A program made the translations under genes and the position numbers. A DNA stretch of 64,000 bases, from the NCBI RefSeq assembly GCF_025837155.1, contig NZ_CP107549.1, positions 3,720,001 to 3,784,000 of the forward strand, in the 5' to 3' direction. The first letter of the stretch is position 1; every line of letters starts with the position of its first letter. Positions 21,108-31,935 of this stretch are shown piece after piece. The notes under the pieces were generated by a model. That model searched no databases. It saw only the letters and a list, made by a program, of their open reading frames with translations, and was not told the DNA's origin. The stretch comes from Pseudomonas sp. Z8(2022) (GTDB lineage Bacteria; Pseudomonadota; Gammaproteobacteria; Pseudomonadales; Pseudomonadaceae).

Positions 21108-21121
21108 GCCTCTCCCCGGCT

Positions 21122-21145
21122 CCTCTCCCACAAGCTGGAGAGGGG
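21122..21145 (+). repeat. Family C hairpin between urtD and urtE
   Basis: CCTCTCC (21122-21128) pairs with GGAGAGG (21137-21143). It is related to the hairpin at 17499-17524. Confidence 0.5.
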
Positions 21146-21205
21146 CAAAGGCTGGCGCTCCATAGGGTGCGCCGTATGCCCTGAACAACGGTCAAGGACA
21201 TTCCT

Positions 21206-21904
21206 ATGCTGCAAGTCCAACAGCTTCACCAGTACTACGGCGGCAGCCACATCCTCCGTGGCCTGTCGTTCGACGCCAAGGTCGGCGAAGTCACCTGCCT
21301 GCTCGGCCGCAACGGCGTGGGCAAGACCACCCTGCTCAAGTGCCTGATGGGCCTGATCCCGGCCAAGGACGGCAGCGTGCAATGGGAAGGCAAACCCATC
21401 ACCGGCTTCAAACCGCACCAGCGCGTGCACGCCGGCATCGCCTACGTGCCCCAGGGCCGCGAGATATTCGGTCGCCTCACCGTGGAAGAGAACCTGCTGA
21501 TGGGGCTTTCCCGGTTCAACGCCAGGGAAGCCAAGGCCGTACCCGAGTTCATCTACGAGCTGTTCCCTGTGCTGCGCGAGATGAAGCACCGCCGCGGCGG
21601 CGACCTGTCCGGCGGCCAGCAGCAGCAGCTGGCCATCGGTCGCGCCCTGGCCAGCAAGCCGCGCCTGCTGATCCTCGACGAGCCCACCGAAGGCATCCAG
21701 CCCTCGGTGATCAAGGAGATTGGCGTGGTGATCAAGAAACTCGCCGAGCGTGGCGACATGGCCATCCTGCTGGTCGAGCAGTTCTACGACTTCGCTGCCG
21801 AGCTGGCCGACCAGTACCTGGTGATGAGCCGGGGCGAGATCGTCCAGCAGGGCCGTGGCGAGAATATGGAAGCCGAAGGTGTGCGCGGGCTCGTAGCAAT
21901 CTGA
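21206..21904 (+). CDS. urtE: Urea ABC transporter ATPase UrtE
   Basis: 232 aa, LivF-like. Walker A GRNGVGKTT, signature LSGGQQQQLAIGRAL, Walker B LLILDEPTEGIQPS, H-loop LLVEQFYDFA. The GIQPS after Walker B is typical for UrtE. It starts 98 bases after urtD across a family C hairpin. Last urt gene; ureD follows 151 bases later. Confidence 0.95.
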   Translation: MLQVQQLHQYYGGSHILRGLSFDAKVGEVTCLLGRNGVGKTTLLKCLMGLIPAKDGSVQWEGKPITGFKPHQRVHAGIAYVPQGREIFGRLTVEENLLMGLSRFNAREAKAVPEFIYELFPVLREMKHRRGGDLSGGQQQQLAIGRALASKPRLLILDEPTEGIQPSVIKEIGVVIKKLAERGDMAILLVEQFYDFAAELADQYLVMSRGEIVQQGRGENMEAEGVRGLVAI

Positions 21905-21916
21905 TACGCGCCCGCC

Positions 21917-21946
21917 TGTGGGAGGGGCTTTAGCCGCGACGGCTCC
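21917..21946 (+). repeat. REP-type half element, family B (GTGGGAGGGGCTTTAGCCGCGA)
   Basis: TGTGGGAGGGGCTTTAGCC marks a single copy of the unit that is paired at 24068-24118, 34463-34514 and 57884-57934. It lies between urtE and ureD. Confidence 0.8.
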
Positions 21947-22055
21947 TAGCGCCCACATGCATGGCAATTAGCGGGCGACCACGCACCGAATTGGTTCAGG
22001 GCACGCCTCTTGCTTGCCCACTCGGTCAAGTATCCTGCGGAACCGTTGCCTTACC

Positions 22056-22892
22056 ATGAATCTGCCCGCCGCCCCGTTCACGCCAAGCTGGCCTGCCGAG
22101 CTGGAGCTGGCCTACGCGCGCCATGGCGAGCGCACCACACCGGTGCGCAGGCGCCACCTCGGCCCCCTAAGGGTGCAGAAGCACCTGTACGCCGAAGGCC
22201 CGGAAGTCTGCCAGCACATCATCGTCCACCCGCCTGGCGGCATTGCCGGCGGTGACGTTCTGGAGATCTCGGCCCAGGCTGGCGAAAACGCCTGGGTGCA
22301 GCTCACCAGCCCTGGCGCAGCCAAGTGGTATCGCGCTGCCGGTGTCGCCCGACAGAACCTGCGCCTGAGCGTCGAAGCCGGCGCCACTCTGGAATGGCTG
22401 CCGCAGGAGACCATCATCTATGCCGGCGCCCAGGCCGAACTGCACACACAGATCGACCTGCAAGGCGACGCCCGCCTGTTCTACTGGGATATCGTCGCCC
22501 TCGGCCGCCCTGCCGCCGACGAGCGTTTTGCCAGCGGCCATTTCCAGGCCGCACTGGATATCCGCCGCGACGGCAAGCTGCTCTGGCATGAACGCCAGCG
22601 TGTTTGCGGCGGCGACGGTCTGCTCGACTCGCCCATCGGTCTGGACGGTCAGCCGGTGTTCGCCACCCTGCTGGTCAGTGGCGAAGTGGACAGCGACCTG
22701 CTGGAGCGCTGCCGCGAACTGAAGATCGACGGCGTGCGCGGCGACCTCAGCCAGCTTGCCGGCCTGTTGGTCGCACGCTGCCTGGCCAGTGAAGCACTGC
22801 AGGCGCGCGCCTGGCTGATCGAACTCTGGCGCCTGCTGCGCCCGGCCCTGCTGGGTCGCGAGGCGGCGCCACCACGAATCTGGAATACCTGA
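22056..22892 (+). CDS. ureD: Urease accessory protein UreD
   Basis: 278 aa. UreD binds the urease apoprotein and helps UreF and UreG insert nickel. Conserved blocks: [38 protein letters not shown] and [11 protein letters not shown]. The frame is open from a TTG at 22014, but the ATG at 22056 gives the usual length and start. It heads the structural urease genes. Confidence 0.94.
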   Translation: MNLPAAPFTPSWPAELELAYARHGERTTPVRRRHLGPLRVQKHLYAEGPEVCQHIIVHPPGGIAGGDVLEISAQAGENAWVQLTSPGAAKWYRAAGVARQNLRLSVEAGATLEWLPQETIIYAGAQAELHTQIDLQGDARLFYWDIVALGRPAADERFASGHFQAALDIRRDGKLLWHERQRVCGGDGLLDSPIGLDGQPVFATLLVSGEVDSDLLERCRELKIDGVRGDLSQLAGLLVARCLASEALQARAWLIELWRLLRPALLGREAAPPRIWNT

Positions 22893-22934
22893 GGCGGTGG
22901 CTGCCTGCAGCCGCCCCATGACCTGGAGCGAACG

Positions 22935-23237
22935 ATGGATCTGAGTCCACGCGAGAAAGACAAGCTGCTGATCTTCACCGCCGGCCTGGTGGCCGAGCGC
23001 CGTCTGGCGCGTGGGGTGAAGCTGAACTACCCGGAGGCCATGGCCTATATCTCCGCCGCCCTGCTCGAAGGCGCGCGCGACGGCCAGACCGTCGCCGAAC
23101 TGATGCATTTCGGCACCACCCTGCTGACCCGCGAGCAGGTGATGGAAGGCGTGCCGGAGATGATCCCGGAGATCCAGATCGAAGCCACCTTTCCCGACGG
23201 CACCAAACTGGTGACCGTCCACCAACCGATTGCATAA
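22935..23237 (+). CDS. ureA: Urease gamma subunit
   Basis: 100 aa, full length for the gamma chain. [41 protein letters not shown] (read in two parts) and the C-terminal [14 protein letters not shown] are family hallmarks. Good ribosome site GGAGCG before the ATG. Part of the (alpha-beta-gamma)3 nickel enzyme. The next gene begins two bases after its stop. Confidence 0.97.
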   Translation: MDLSPREKDKLLIFTAGLVAERRLARGVKLNYPEAMAYISAALLEGARDGQTVAELMHFGTTLLTREQVMEGVPEMIPEIQIEATFPDGTKLVTVHQPIA

Positions 23238-23239
23238 CC

Positions 23240-23740
23240 ATGAGCTACGAAATAGCGAACGCCAGTGAAGCCGACCTGCCCGGAATCCTGGCCATTTACA
23301 ACGACGCGGTGCAGCACACCACGGCGATCTGGAACGAGAACCTGGCCGACCTCGCCAACCGCCGCGCCTGGCTGACCGAGCGCACCGGCGCCGGCTTCCC
23401 GGTGCTGGTGATGGTGGATAGCGCCGGCGCGGTGCTCGGCTACGCCAGCTACGGGCCCTGGCGCCCGCACGATGGCTACCGGCACACCGTCGAGCATTCG
23501 GTTTACGTACGCAGCGACCAGCGCGGTCAGGGCCTCGGCGTGCTGCTGATGCAGGCCCTGATCGAGCGAGCCAGAGCAGCCGGGCTGCACGTGATGGTCG
23601 GAGCCATCGAGTCGGAGAACACCGCCTCGATCCGCCTACACCAGCGCCTCGGCTTCGTCACCACCGGGCAGATGCCCCAGGTCGGCCGCAAGTTCGGCCG
23701 CTGGCTGGATCTGACTTTCATGCAACTGATTCTGGAGTGA
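23240..23740 (+). CDS. GNAT acetyltransferase, phosphinothricin/methionine-sulfoximine type
   Basis: 166 aa. N-terminal [14 protein letters not shown] and [17 protein letters not shown] are characteristic of the Pat/MddA family, which acetylates glutamate analogues such as phosphinothricin, methionine sulfoximine and methionine sulfone. The acetyl-CoA loop is [14 protein letters not shown], and the C-terminal [14 protein letters not shown] block is present. It sits between ureA and ureB with gaps of 2 and 7 bases, so it is translated with urease. As I recall, P. aeruginosa has the same insertion (PA4866). Confidence 0.92.
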   Translation: MSYEIANASEADLPGILAIYNDAVQHTTAIWNENLADLANRRAWLTERTGAGFPVLVMVDSAGAVLGYASYGPWRPHDGYRHTVEHSVYVRSDQRGQGLGVLLMQALIERARAAGLHVMVGAIESENTASIRLHQRLGFVTTGQMPQVGRKFGRWLDLTFMQLILE

Positions 23741-23747
23741 GCACCCC

Positions 23748-24056
23748 ATGATTCCCGGCGAATACCAGATTGCCGACGGCGAGATCGAGCTCAATGCCGG
23801 TCGTCGCACCCTGACCCTCTCCGTGGCCAACAGCGGCGACCGGCCGATCCAGGTCGGTTCGCACTACCACTTCTTCGAGACCAACGATGCGCTGATCTTC
23901 GATCGAGCATCCACACGAGGTATGCGCCTGAACATTCCAGCCGGCACCGCCGTGCGTTTCGAGCCCGGACAGAGCCGCGAGGTGGAGCTGGTGGAACTGG
24001 CCGGCGCGCGCCGCGTGTTCGGCTTCGCCGGCCGGGTGATGGGCGACCTGGATTGA
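23748..24056 (+). CDS. ureB: Urease beta subunit
   Basis: 102 aa, normal length. [16 protein letters not shown], the [12 protein letters not shown] loop and the [18 protein letters not shown] stretch are diagnostic. It packs on the alpha subunit near the active-site flap. It lies behind the GNAT gene and 133 bases ahead of ureC, with a REP element in that gap. Confidence 0.96.
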   Translation: MIPGEYQIADGEIELNAGRRTLTLSVANSGDRPIQVGSHYHFFETNDALIFDRASTRGMRLNIPAGTAVRFEPGQSREVELVELAGARRVFGFAGRVMGDLD

Positions 24057-24067
24057 GGTGACTCTCG

Positions 24068-24118
24068 CAGGAGCGGCTTTGGCCGCGATAACGGTTTCGC
24101 CGCTAAAGCCGCTCCCAC
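24068..24118 (+). repeat. REP-type inverted pair, family B
   Basis: GCAGGAGCGGCTTTGGCCGC faces GCGGCTTTAGCGGCG read from the other strand, forming a long imperfect hairpin. It splits ureB from ureC. Confidence 0.8.
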
Positions 24119-24189
24119 GGAAGAACCGCAGCTCCTCATCCCCTGACAGACAAACACGCGCCAGCCTTCGCGCCACAAGGGAAGCGAAT

Positions 24190-25890
<1,701 letters not shown>

Positions 25891-25895
25891 CGCAG

Positions 25896-25918
25896 GAGCC
25901 GGGCTTTACGCCCGGCTC
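25896..25918 (+). terminator. Hairpin after ureC
   Basis: GAGCCGGGC pairs perfectly with GCCCGGCTC around TTTAC, between the convergent ureC and hemerythrin genes. There is no T run, so a terminator role is only likely. Confidence 0.55.
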
Positions 25919-25927
25919 TGGCTGTAG

Positions 25928-26371
25928 TCAGGAATCCTGCTTCATCTCGTCGTAGGCACTCAGATAGTCGCCGGCCAGGCGCTCCTTCTGCCTGTCGTTG
26001 AGCAGCTTGCCGGCCATCTGGAAAAAGGTGCGCTCTTCTTCCTTGAGGTGATGCTCGACCTTCTCCGCCAGTGCCTTGGCTTGCGCCAGCCAGCTGGGGC
26101 TGCTGGGATCGGTTTCCTCCAGCCCCTCGACCATTTCGTCCATCTCGTGATGTTCGGCGATCGCATGGCGCGACAGATCAACGCCCGCATCCTGCTGCAT
26201 CAGGGGAATGTAGAAATGGCGCTCCTCGGCCACCGAATGCACGGCTAGTTCCTGCTTGAGCTGGGAAAACAGGGCGTGGCGTTCGGGGCTGTCGCCCTGG
26301 GTGGCGACCAGTTTCCGCGCCAGTTCGCGCTGGATGTCGTGGCTGATGCGCAAGGCTTCGAAAATCGTCAT
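25928..26371 (-). CDS. Hemerythrin HHE-domain protein
   Basis: 147 aa. A four-helix bundle with the expected iron-ligand pattern: an early SHDIQ His, HSVAEERHFY (H-x3-E-x2-H), HAIAEHHEMDEM and EHHLKEEE. Such proteins bind a di-iron centre and are linked to oxygen, nitric oxide or iron sensing and repair. It is cytoplasmic, as no signal is seen. It is convergent with ureC. Confidence 0.88.
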   Translation of the reverse strand: MTIFEALRISHDIQRELARKLVATQGDSPERHALFSQLKQELAVHSVAEERHFYIPLMQQDAGVDLSRHAIAEHHEMDEMVEGLEETDPSSPSWLAQAKALAEKVEHHLKEEERTFFQMAGKLLNDRQKERLAGDYLSAYDEMKQDS

Positions 26372-26446
26372 GCAGGCACCTCTTCCTGAGTCACGGTCGT
26401 AGTAGCACTAGACCATCAGCTCGCCGATAGGTGCCGTACCGCTTGT

Positions 26447-26713
26447 TCAGCGCAGCTGGCTGTCCTTGCTGCCACGGCGGTTGTAGCCGCTGAAGGCGGC
26501 GTTCTCGCGGTCGTGCTCGGCCTGGCACCTGACGCACAGGCGGACGCCGGGAATGGCCTGGCGACGGGCCTCGGGGATGACCGCGTCGCACTCTTCGCAG
26601 TGACGCAGGCTCTCGCCTTTCGGCAATTGGCTGCGGGCACGCGCGACGGCGTCCTCGATGCTGCTGTCGATCTGTTCCTGAACTGCGTCGTCGCTTGCCC
26701 AACCACCGGCCAT
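26447..26713 (-). CDS. DksA/TraR-type zinc finger protein (YbiI-like)
   Basis: 88 aa. The C-terminal four-Cys finger is CEEC ... CVRC, as in YbiI and TraR. The coiled-coil tip of true DksA is absent, so a role at RNA polymerase is uncertain. The start MAGGWASDD is chosen because GAGGAGG lies six bases upstream; two earlier in-frame ATGs are too near that site or lack one. Confidence 0.88.
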   Translation of the reverse strand: MAGGWASDDAVQEQIDSSIEDAVARARSQLPKGESLRHCEECDAVIPEARRQAIPGVRLCVRCQAEHDRENAAFSGYNRRGSKDSQLR

Positions 26714-26782
26714 GCTCATCCTCCTCGCATTCACCGGACAGATATGCGCCCGGGAAATGCGAAGTGCAAGTGCTGCCGGTCG

Positions 26783-27655
26783 TTACTCGCGGACTTCCAT
26801 GAACTCCGTGGCCCAGCGGATGTAATCCTCGGGCATGGTGTACTTGTGCGTCAGTTCGGTGGCGTTGAGGTCGCACGGCTGCGCGCCGCGCTGCTCGCGC
26901 AGGCAGTCGTAGGTGGCCTTGATCGCGGCGAAGTAGGCGGCGTGGCCGTTGACCACGATGCGCACGCCCAGGCGGGCCAGACGCTGGTTGTCGCGCAGTT
27001 CGGGGTTGCCATAGGTGACCAGCATCAGCGGCACCCTGAGGCCCGAGGCGATCTGCTCCAGGTGAGCGAAGTCCCTGACCCCGACCAGGCAGATGCCGTC
27101 TGCGCCAGCCGCCTCGTAGGCGCGGGTACGGCGGATCACTTCGTCCACTTCCAGTACGCCGGCATGGGTACGGGCGATGATCGCCAGTTCCGGATCGACG
27201 CGCGCTTCCAGCGCGGCGAGGATCTTGCCGACGCCTTCTTCGATGGAAATCAGGTCGGTGGACTTGCGCCCGAACTGGGCCGGCAGCAGGGTGTCCTCGA
27301 TGGTCAGCGCGGCGACGCCGGCGCGTTCCAGCTCTACCACGGTGCGCATCACGTTGAGCGCGTTGCCGTAGCCGTGGTCGGCGTCGGCAATCACCGGCAG
27401 GCGCGCGACGCGGCCGATGCGCGCGGCCTGCTCGACGAATTCGCTGAGGGTGATCAGGGCGAAGTCCGGCGCGCCGAGCACCTGCAGAGAGGCGACGGAG
27501 CCACCGAGGATGCCGACCTCGAAGTCGAGATCCGCAGCAATCCGGGCGGACATGGGATCGAAGACCGAAGCGGTGTGATAGCAGCGGTCGGAAGCCAGCA
27601 GGGCACGAAAGGCGCTGCGTAGCTCATGGTGGGATGCACGTTGCAGGATGGGCAT
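26783..27655 (-). CDS. Oxaloacetate decarboxylase, PEP mutase/isocitrate lyase superfamily
   Basis: 290 aa. A TIM-barrel enzyme with the superfamily loop [31 protein letters not shown] and IIARTHAG. The close family member in P. aeruginosa (PA4872, from memory) was shown to decarboxylate oxaloacetate. The usual KKCGH loop Cys of isocitrate lyase is replaced here by LPAQFGRKS, which fits a decarboxylase. The start is [13 protein letters not shown]; 27 further residues upstream are open but unlike the family. Confidence 0.88.
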   Translation of the reverse strand: MPILQRASHHELRSAFRALLASDRCYHTASVFDPMSARIAADLDFEVGILGGSVASLQVLGAPDFALITLSEFVEQAARIGRVARLPVIADADHGYGNALNVMRTVVELERAGVAALTIEDTLLPAQFGRKSTDLISIEEGVGKILAALEARVDPELAIIARTHAGVLEVDEVIRRTRAYEAAGADGICLVGVRDFAHLEQIASGLRVPLMLVTYGNPELRDNQRLARLGVRIVVNGHAAYFAAIKATYDCLREQRGAQPCDLNATELTHKYTMPEDYIRWATEFMEVRE

Positions 27656-27781
27656 GGGGCGTATTCCAAAGTCGGTTGAATCGCTTTTTTCTCTTTTTAG
27701 TAGGGCGTAGACGCGGCGAATGCTAGCGCAAGGCACTTGCTGCCAGCTTTCAAACGGCTCGCCTGGCGAATGACCAGCAAT

Positions 27782-28783
27782 TTACCGGCCAGCCAGCTCC
27801 GCCGGCAGTGTCGGGAAGAAGCCACCGCCGGTCAGCAGGCCGTAAGCCATCCAGATGGCAACGGCCAGATAGAACAGCCGCGGCGCCCAGCTCGCCAGCA
27901 TCTGCTGGCTCGCAGCCAGCTGCTGCGCCTGCAGGCGGGCGAAACGCAGCAGTGCCTTGCCCGGGCGCCCGGTCGCTTCGCCGGTATTGAGCACACCGAT
28001 GAGCATGGCCTTGCCGGGAAAACTCAGGCCGTCGAAGGCGCGCGCCAGCGACTGCCCGGCAGCGACTCGCGGCGCCAGGCTGGCGAAATCCCGCCGCAGC
28101 CGTGGATTGCCCATCGCGCTGCTGGCACGTGGCAGGGCATCGAGTACCGGCATGCCGGCCTCAAGCAGCAGCCCGAGGCTGTCACAGTAGTTTCGCAGGT
28201 CAGCGCGACGCTGCAGACTCCCCAACACCGGCAAGGCCAGCAGCAGATCGTCGAGCTGACCCGGCCTTTCGGTTCGGCGCTGCTGCCAGCGACGCCACAG
28301 TGCCCGCACGCCAAACAGCAACGCACAGAGTGCCAGCACAGGCAGCAGCACGGCTGCCAGATAACCCGCGACACTCAGGCTTCCACCGACCAGGGCGGGC
28401 AAGGGTTTGACCGTCAGCGCCAGCACCAGCACGCCTGCGGGCAGCAATAGGCGGGAGACGAGATCAGCGGCATGGCGCGCCTGCTCGTCGTAGCGCTGCG
28501 CCAGTTGCTCGTGGATATGTACCAGCGCACCGGCCTCCTGCGCAGCCCGCACCAGGCTGCTTTCCAGTGGCGTGAATACGCCACTCAGCTGGCCGGAACT
28601 CGCCAGGTCGCGTCCGTTCCCCACCATCTGCCGCAAGCGCTTCACGGCAGCCTCATGGCGCGCGCCAAGATTCAGGCTGGCCAGTGCCCGATCGATGGGT
28701 ACCCCCGCCCGTTCCATCGCCGCCAGGTGAGCGAACAACCCGGCGCGGCTACGCAGATCGAGAGTGACAAAGGGACGCGACAT
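27782..28783 (-). CDS. Lone type II secretion F-family (GspF/PilC-like) membrane protein
   Basis: 333 aa. Two T2SSF domains, each with the helical bundle ahead of a membrane segment: about residues 10-120 (LAAMERAGVPIDRALASL) and about 190-310 (LGLLLEAGMPVLDALPRA, with VAAGQSLARAF and LNTGEATGRPGKAL). Hydrophobic segments lie near 110-160 and 305-325. GspF/PilC proteins normally join an ATPase, but no gspE, pilin or prepilin gene is nearby. The protein is shorter than GspF (about 400 aa) and starts almost directly with the first domain. Confidence 0.85.
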   Translation of the reverse strand: MSRPFVTLDLRSRAGLFAHLAAMERAGVPIDRALASLNLGARHEAAVKRLRQMVGNGRDLASSGQLSGVFTPLESSLVRAAQEAGALVHIHEQLAQRYDEQARHAADLVSRLLLPAGVLVLALTVKPLPALVGGSLSVAGYLAAVLLPVLALCALLFGVRALWRRWQQRRTERPGQLDDLLLALPVLGSLQRRADLRNYCDSLGLLLEAGMPVLDALPRASSAMGNPRLRRDFASLAPRVAAGQSLARAFDGLSFPGKAMLIGVLNTGEATGRPGKALLRFARLQAQQLAASQQMLASWAPRLFYLAVAIWMAYGLLTGGGFFPTLPAELAGR

Positions 28784-28836
28784 GATCAGGCTCGGTGAAG
28801 TGCAGCGCTCAGGTTAACCAGTCGCCGTGCGGGTCG

Positions 28837-29601
28837 CTATGGCTGTTCCAGCGGTGGCATCGACGCGTGCGGCAGCCAGCGTCCGAGAATGGCCTCGAGG
28901 CTGCCGTCCTCGTGCATCTGCTGCAATGCACGCTGCCAGCGCACCACGCGGACCACCGAGGTCTGCGGGGAAAAGGCGATGTAATAGGCCGAGCGCATGA
29001 ACGGCACGTGCGCGGTAACGTCCTGCGGCTTGAGGTCGACGACAGCCAGTTCGCCAGCCAGGGTCAGGTCCTCGGTGGCGATCAGGTTGACCCGGCCGTG
29101 CTTGAGCAGGGTCATCATCTGTCTCGGCCCGGAGACCCCGTAGAGGTTGGTGAAGCCCCTGGAACCGAGAACCTCGAAGGTATACCACTGCTTGGGCAGC
29201 GCCAGAGGCCCACTGGCGGCCGCCTGCGGCAAGCTGTCGATGACCAGCCCGCGTGATTTCAGCGAGTAGAAGCTGGTGGTGCCAACCACGATGGGGCCGA
29301 CCCAGTGGAATCTGCCCTCGCGCTCGGGGATACGCACGGTAGAGAACAGACCGATGTCCGCGTCCTGCTGGGCCAGGTGAAAGGCGCGCGTCCAGGGCAC
29401 CAGCTCGATCCTGCCACGGTCGCCGGTGCGCGCCAGCAGGGCTCTGACCACTTCGACCGAGAAGCCGCTGGGCTCACCGTCGCGCATGAAACTCATCGGC
29501 GGTGAATCTTCGGTGAGCAGGCGCAGCCGGGTCTCTGCCGACGCACAGGGCGCCACCAGCAGCAGAACACACAGCCATCGATGCAAGAAGCGCTTGCCCA
29601 T
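28837..29601 (-). CDS. Periplasmic solute-binding protein, SBP_bac_3-like (copy 1)
   Basis: 254 aa. Signal peptide of about 23 residues ending CASA. The mature part has LRLLTEDSPPMSFMRDGEPSG, typical of amino-acid-type binding proteins, and VPWTRAFHLAQQDADIGLFST. It shares many blocks with the gene behind it (GVS.PR.M...HGRV.L, R.YSIAFS-like, RWQRAL.MH.DG), so the two are a tandem duplication. No ABC permease or ATPase is adjacent, so it may serve a sensor or an orphan role. GGAGGG precedes the ATG. Confidence 0.85.
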   Translation of the reverse strand: MGKRFLHRWLCVLLLVAPCASAETRLRLLTEDSPPMSFMRDGEPSGFSVEVVRALLARTGDRGRIELVPWTRAFHLAQQDADIGLFSTVRIPEREGRFHWVGPIVVGTTSFYSLKSRGLVIDSLPQAAASGPLALPKQWYTFEVLGSRGFTNLYGVSGPRQMMTLLKHGRVNLIATEDLTLAGELAVVDLKPQDVTAHVPFMRSAYYIAFSPQTSVVRVVRWQRALQQMHEDGSLEAILGRWLPHASMPPLEQP

Positions 29602-29661
29602 CAACCCTCCCTCCGGCCTGCAGACTAGCAAGCCAAGATGCACGATGCAGCAGCTTCGCTC

Positions 29662-30429
29662 CTAACGGAGCAAATCGGCCAGCATGCTCTCGTCGGCCTC
29701 CGGAAACCAGTGTCGATGGATCCGGCCCAGGCCACCGTCGTGGCGCATATCCTCAAGCGCCCGTTGCCAACGGGCGACAAGAGCGGCATCGGTGTGCAGT
29801 GAAAAAGCAATGTAGGAGTCGCTGGGCATCAGGTCGAACTGCGCCTGCAGCTGCCCGGGATGCATGCCCTGCTCGGCGAGCAGGGCATCGAGAGTGAGGT
29901 TGTTGACCAGCAGCAGCCGCACCCGGCCGTGGCGGAACATGCGCAGCATGTCCCGCGGGGTCGACACGCCATAGAGGTTCTCCAGCTTCTGCTGGCGCAG
30001 GATTTCGTAGCTGTACCATTGACTGGGCACGGCTAGAGTACCGAGTTGCCTGACATCGTCGAGGCTGGCGACCCGCAACCCGGCATCCTTGCGCGTATAG
30101 AACCGCGTATAGCCTCGCGCAATCGGCCCTACCCACTGAAACTGTGCTTCACGCTGCGCCGTGCGCACGGTGGAAAACAGCGCGCTGTCGGCCTGGTGGC
30201 GAACCTGATGGTAGCCGCGAGTCCAGGGCACCAGTTCGATGTGCGCCGTTTCGCCGGTCCGGCGGATCAGCTCTTCGACCACGGCCACCGCCATGCCGCT
30301 CGGCTTGCCGTCCTGCAGATAGCTCAGTGGCCGATGGTCTTCGGTATACAGCCGCAATTCGGCAGCCGACAGATGTGCACCAAGGCTGCAAATCAGCAGC
30401 AGAACTGCAACCAGGCACTTCAGATTCAT
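29662..30429 (-). CDS. Periplasmic solute-binding protein, SBP_bac_3-like (copy 2)
   Basis: 255 aa, the upstream partner of the pair. Signal peptide of about 24 residues (ends LSAA). LRLYTEDHRPLSYLQDGKPSG, VPWTRGYHQVRHQADSALFSTVRTAQRE, here read in pieces, and YSYEIL...NLYGVSTPRDM align with copy 1. No good ribosome site is visible before the ATG at 30429; a GTG one codon earlier and a TTG five codons earlier are also in frame. The pair is probably one transcript. Confidence 0.84.
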   Translation of the reverse strand: MNLKCLVAVLLLICSLGAHLSAAELRLYTEDHRPLSYLQDGKPSGMAVAVVEELIRRTGETAHIELVPWTRGYHQVRHQADSALFSTVRTAQREAQFQWVGPIARGYTRFYTRKDAGLRVASLDDVRQLGTLAVPSQWYSYEILRQQKLENLYGVSTPRDMLRMFRHGRVRLLLVNNLTLDALLAEQGMHPGQLQAQFDLMPSDSYIAFSLHTDAALVARWQRALEDMRHDGGLGRIHRHWFPEADESMLADLLR

Positions 30430-30735
30430 CACGTCTACCGTCAAAGGCCCGCCCTACAGCGAATTCAGGGCTCCGGGATCATAAACGCCTGCGCGTTCAT
30501 CACCAAGGTCGCACAGATGCGGGCACATCTGCCCGTGCCTGCGGTCGGCCAGAGGACGATCCCGACAGGTCCGACGTCACCACCTCGCTACCACCCGGGC
30601 AGTGCCTTTGCGCCGTGCGGTGGCTGTCGGCAAGCTGTCGGCTCATACTTTTTCATATCCAAAACCGACGGTCGGACTAGCTCTGACGCCTCGGGCAGGC
30701 GATCATCGGGCATCCTACGCAATCGTCCAGTTACC
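30430..30735. other. Divergent intergenic region (306 bases)
   Basis: Separates the leftward binding-protein pair from the rightward VC0807 gene. It holds an inverted repeat, CAGATG-N6-CATCTG (30514-30531). No other clear regulatory site was found. Confidence 0.5.
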
Positions 30736-31464
30736 ATGACCGCCACTACTGACAGCCGTACCCCGACCCACAAGCCCCGCCCACTGATCGATCTGGCCAT
30801 CAGCATCCTGATTCCCTCGTTCATCCTGATGAAGCTCAGTGGCGAGCACCGCCTCGGCGCAGATGGCGCGCTGCTGCTGGCCCTGGCATTTCCCCTGGGC
30901 TGGGGCGCGTTCGAGCTGATCAAGTACCGCAAGTTCAACTTCATCGCCCTGCTCGGTCTGATCAGCGTGGCGCTGACCGGCGGTATCGGCCTGCTCAAGC
31001 TCGATACCCAGTGGCTGGCCGTCAAGGAAGCCTTGATTCCGGGACTGATCGGCATTGCCGTGCTGGTCTCGACGCGCACCCGCTACCCGCTGATCCGCAC
31101 CCTGCTGTTCAACAGGAGCGTGCTCAACGTCGACAAGATCCATGATCGTCTGGAACAGGGCGGCCATGTCGAACACTTCGAAACACGCCTGATGCGCGCG
31201 ACCTACTGGCTCAGCGGCACCTTCTTCTTCTCCTCGTTCATGAACTACGTGCTGGCCAAGTGGATCGTGGTCAGCCCGGCAGGCACCGAGGCGTTCAACG
31301 ACGAACTGGGGCGCATGACCCTGCTCAGCTACCCGATGATCGCCATTCCCTCGATGATCATGCTGATGGCCATCTTCTACTACCTGTGGAAGACCATTCA
31401 CGGCCTGACAGGGCTGAGTCTGGAAGAGATCATGGCCCACAACGGCCAGGAGCCGCAGAGCTGA
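30736..31464 (+). CDS. VC0807-family integral membrane protein
   Basis: 242 aa; function unknown. About six hydrophobic segments. The family is recognised by PLIDLAISILIPSFILMKLSGE, read in two parts, FPLGWGAFELIKYRKFNFIALLG and STRTRYPLIRTLLFN. No catalytic residues suggest an enzyme. Followed closely by a yqaA-like gene. Confidence 0.78.
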   Translation: MTATTDSRTPTHKPRPLIDLAISILIPSFILMKLSGEHRLGADGALLLALAFPLGWGAFELIKYRKFNFIALLGLISVALTGGIGLLKLDTQWLAVKEALIPGLIGIAVLVSTRTRYPLIRTLLFNRSVLNVDKIHDRLEQGGHVEHFETRLMRATYWLSGTFFFSSFMNYVLAKWIVVSPAGTEAFNDELGRMTLLSYPMIAIPSMIMLMAIFYYLWKTIHGLTGLSLEEIMAHNGQEPQS

Positions 31465-31469
31465 GTCGC

Positions 31470-31487
31470 GCCGACCTTCGGGTCGGC
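31470..31487 (+). other. TTCG-capped hairpin between VC0807 and yqaA-like genes
   Basis: GCCGACC pairs with GGTCGGC around a TTCG loop. It lacks a T run and is ten bases before the next ATG, so it could reduce translation or protect the message and is unlikely to be a strong terminator. Confidence 0.5.
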
Positions 31488-31497
31488 AGCGCCTGGC

Positions 31498-31935
31498 ATG
31501 TTCGGTCTCTCCGCCTATCCGGCCCTGTTTCTTTCCGCCTTCGGCGCGGCGACATTATTGCCACTGCAGTCCGAGGCCTTGCTGGTCGCGCTGCTGCTGG
31601 CCGGTCAGCATGCGCTCTGGGCTCTGTTGCTGATGGCGACGCTGGGCAACGTATTGGGCTCATGGCTCAACTGGCTGCTGGGACGCTCGATCGAGCACTA
31701 CCGCGAGCGGCGCTGGTTTCCCGTCACCCCGGCCCGGCTAGAGCAGGCGCAGGGCTGGTATGCCCGCTACGGTCGCTGGTCGCTGCTGCTCAGCTGGATG
31801 CCGGTGATCGGCGACCCATTGACCTTGGTCGCCGGGGTGATGCGTGAGCGACTGTGGATATTCCTGCTTATCGTGACCCTGGCCAAGGCCGGCCGCTATG
31901 TGGTGCTGGCGGCGCTCACCCTGGCCTGGATATGA
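31498..31935 (+). CDS. YqaA-family membrane protein (DedA-like)
   Basis: 145 aa. Three to four hydrophobic segments. The features FLSAFGAATLLPLQSEALL, GNVLGSWLNWLLGR and the re-entrant LLLSWMPVIGDPLTLVAGVMR are typical of YqaA, a branch of the DedA/VTT fold linked to lipid scrambling. Its starting ATG follows a hairpin by ten bases. Confidence 0.85.
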   Translation: MFGLSAYPALFLSAFGAATLLPLQSEALLVALLLAGQHALWALLLMATLGNVLGSWLNWLLGRSIEHYRERRWFPVTPARLEQAQGWYARYGRWSLLLSWMPVIGDPLTLVAGVMRERLWIFLLIVTLAKAGRYVVLAALTLAWI

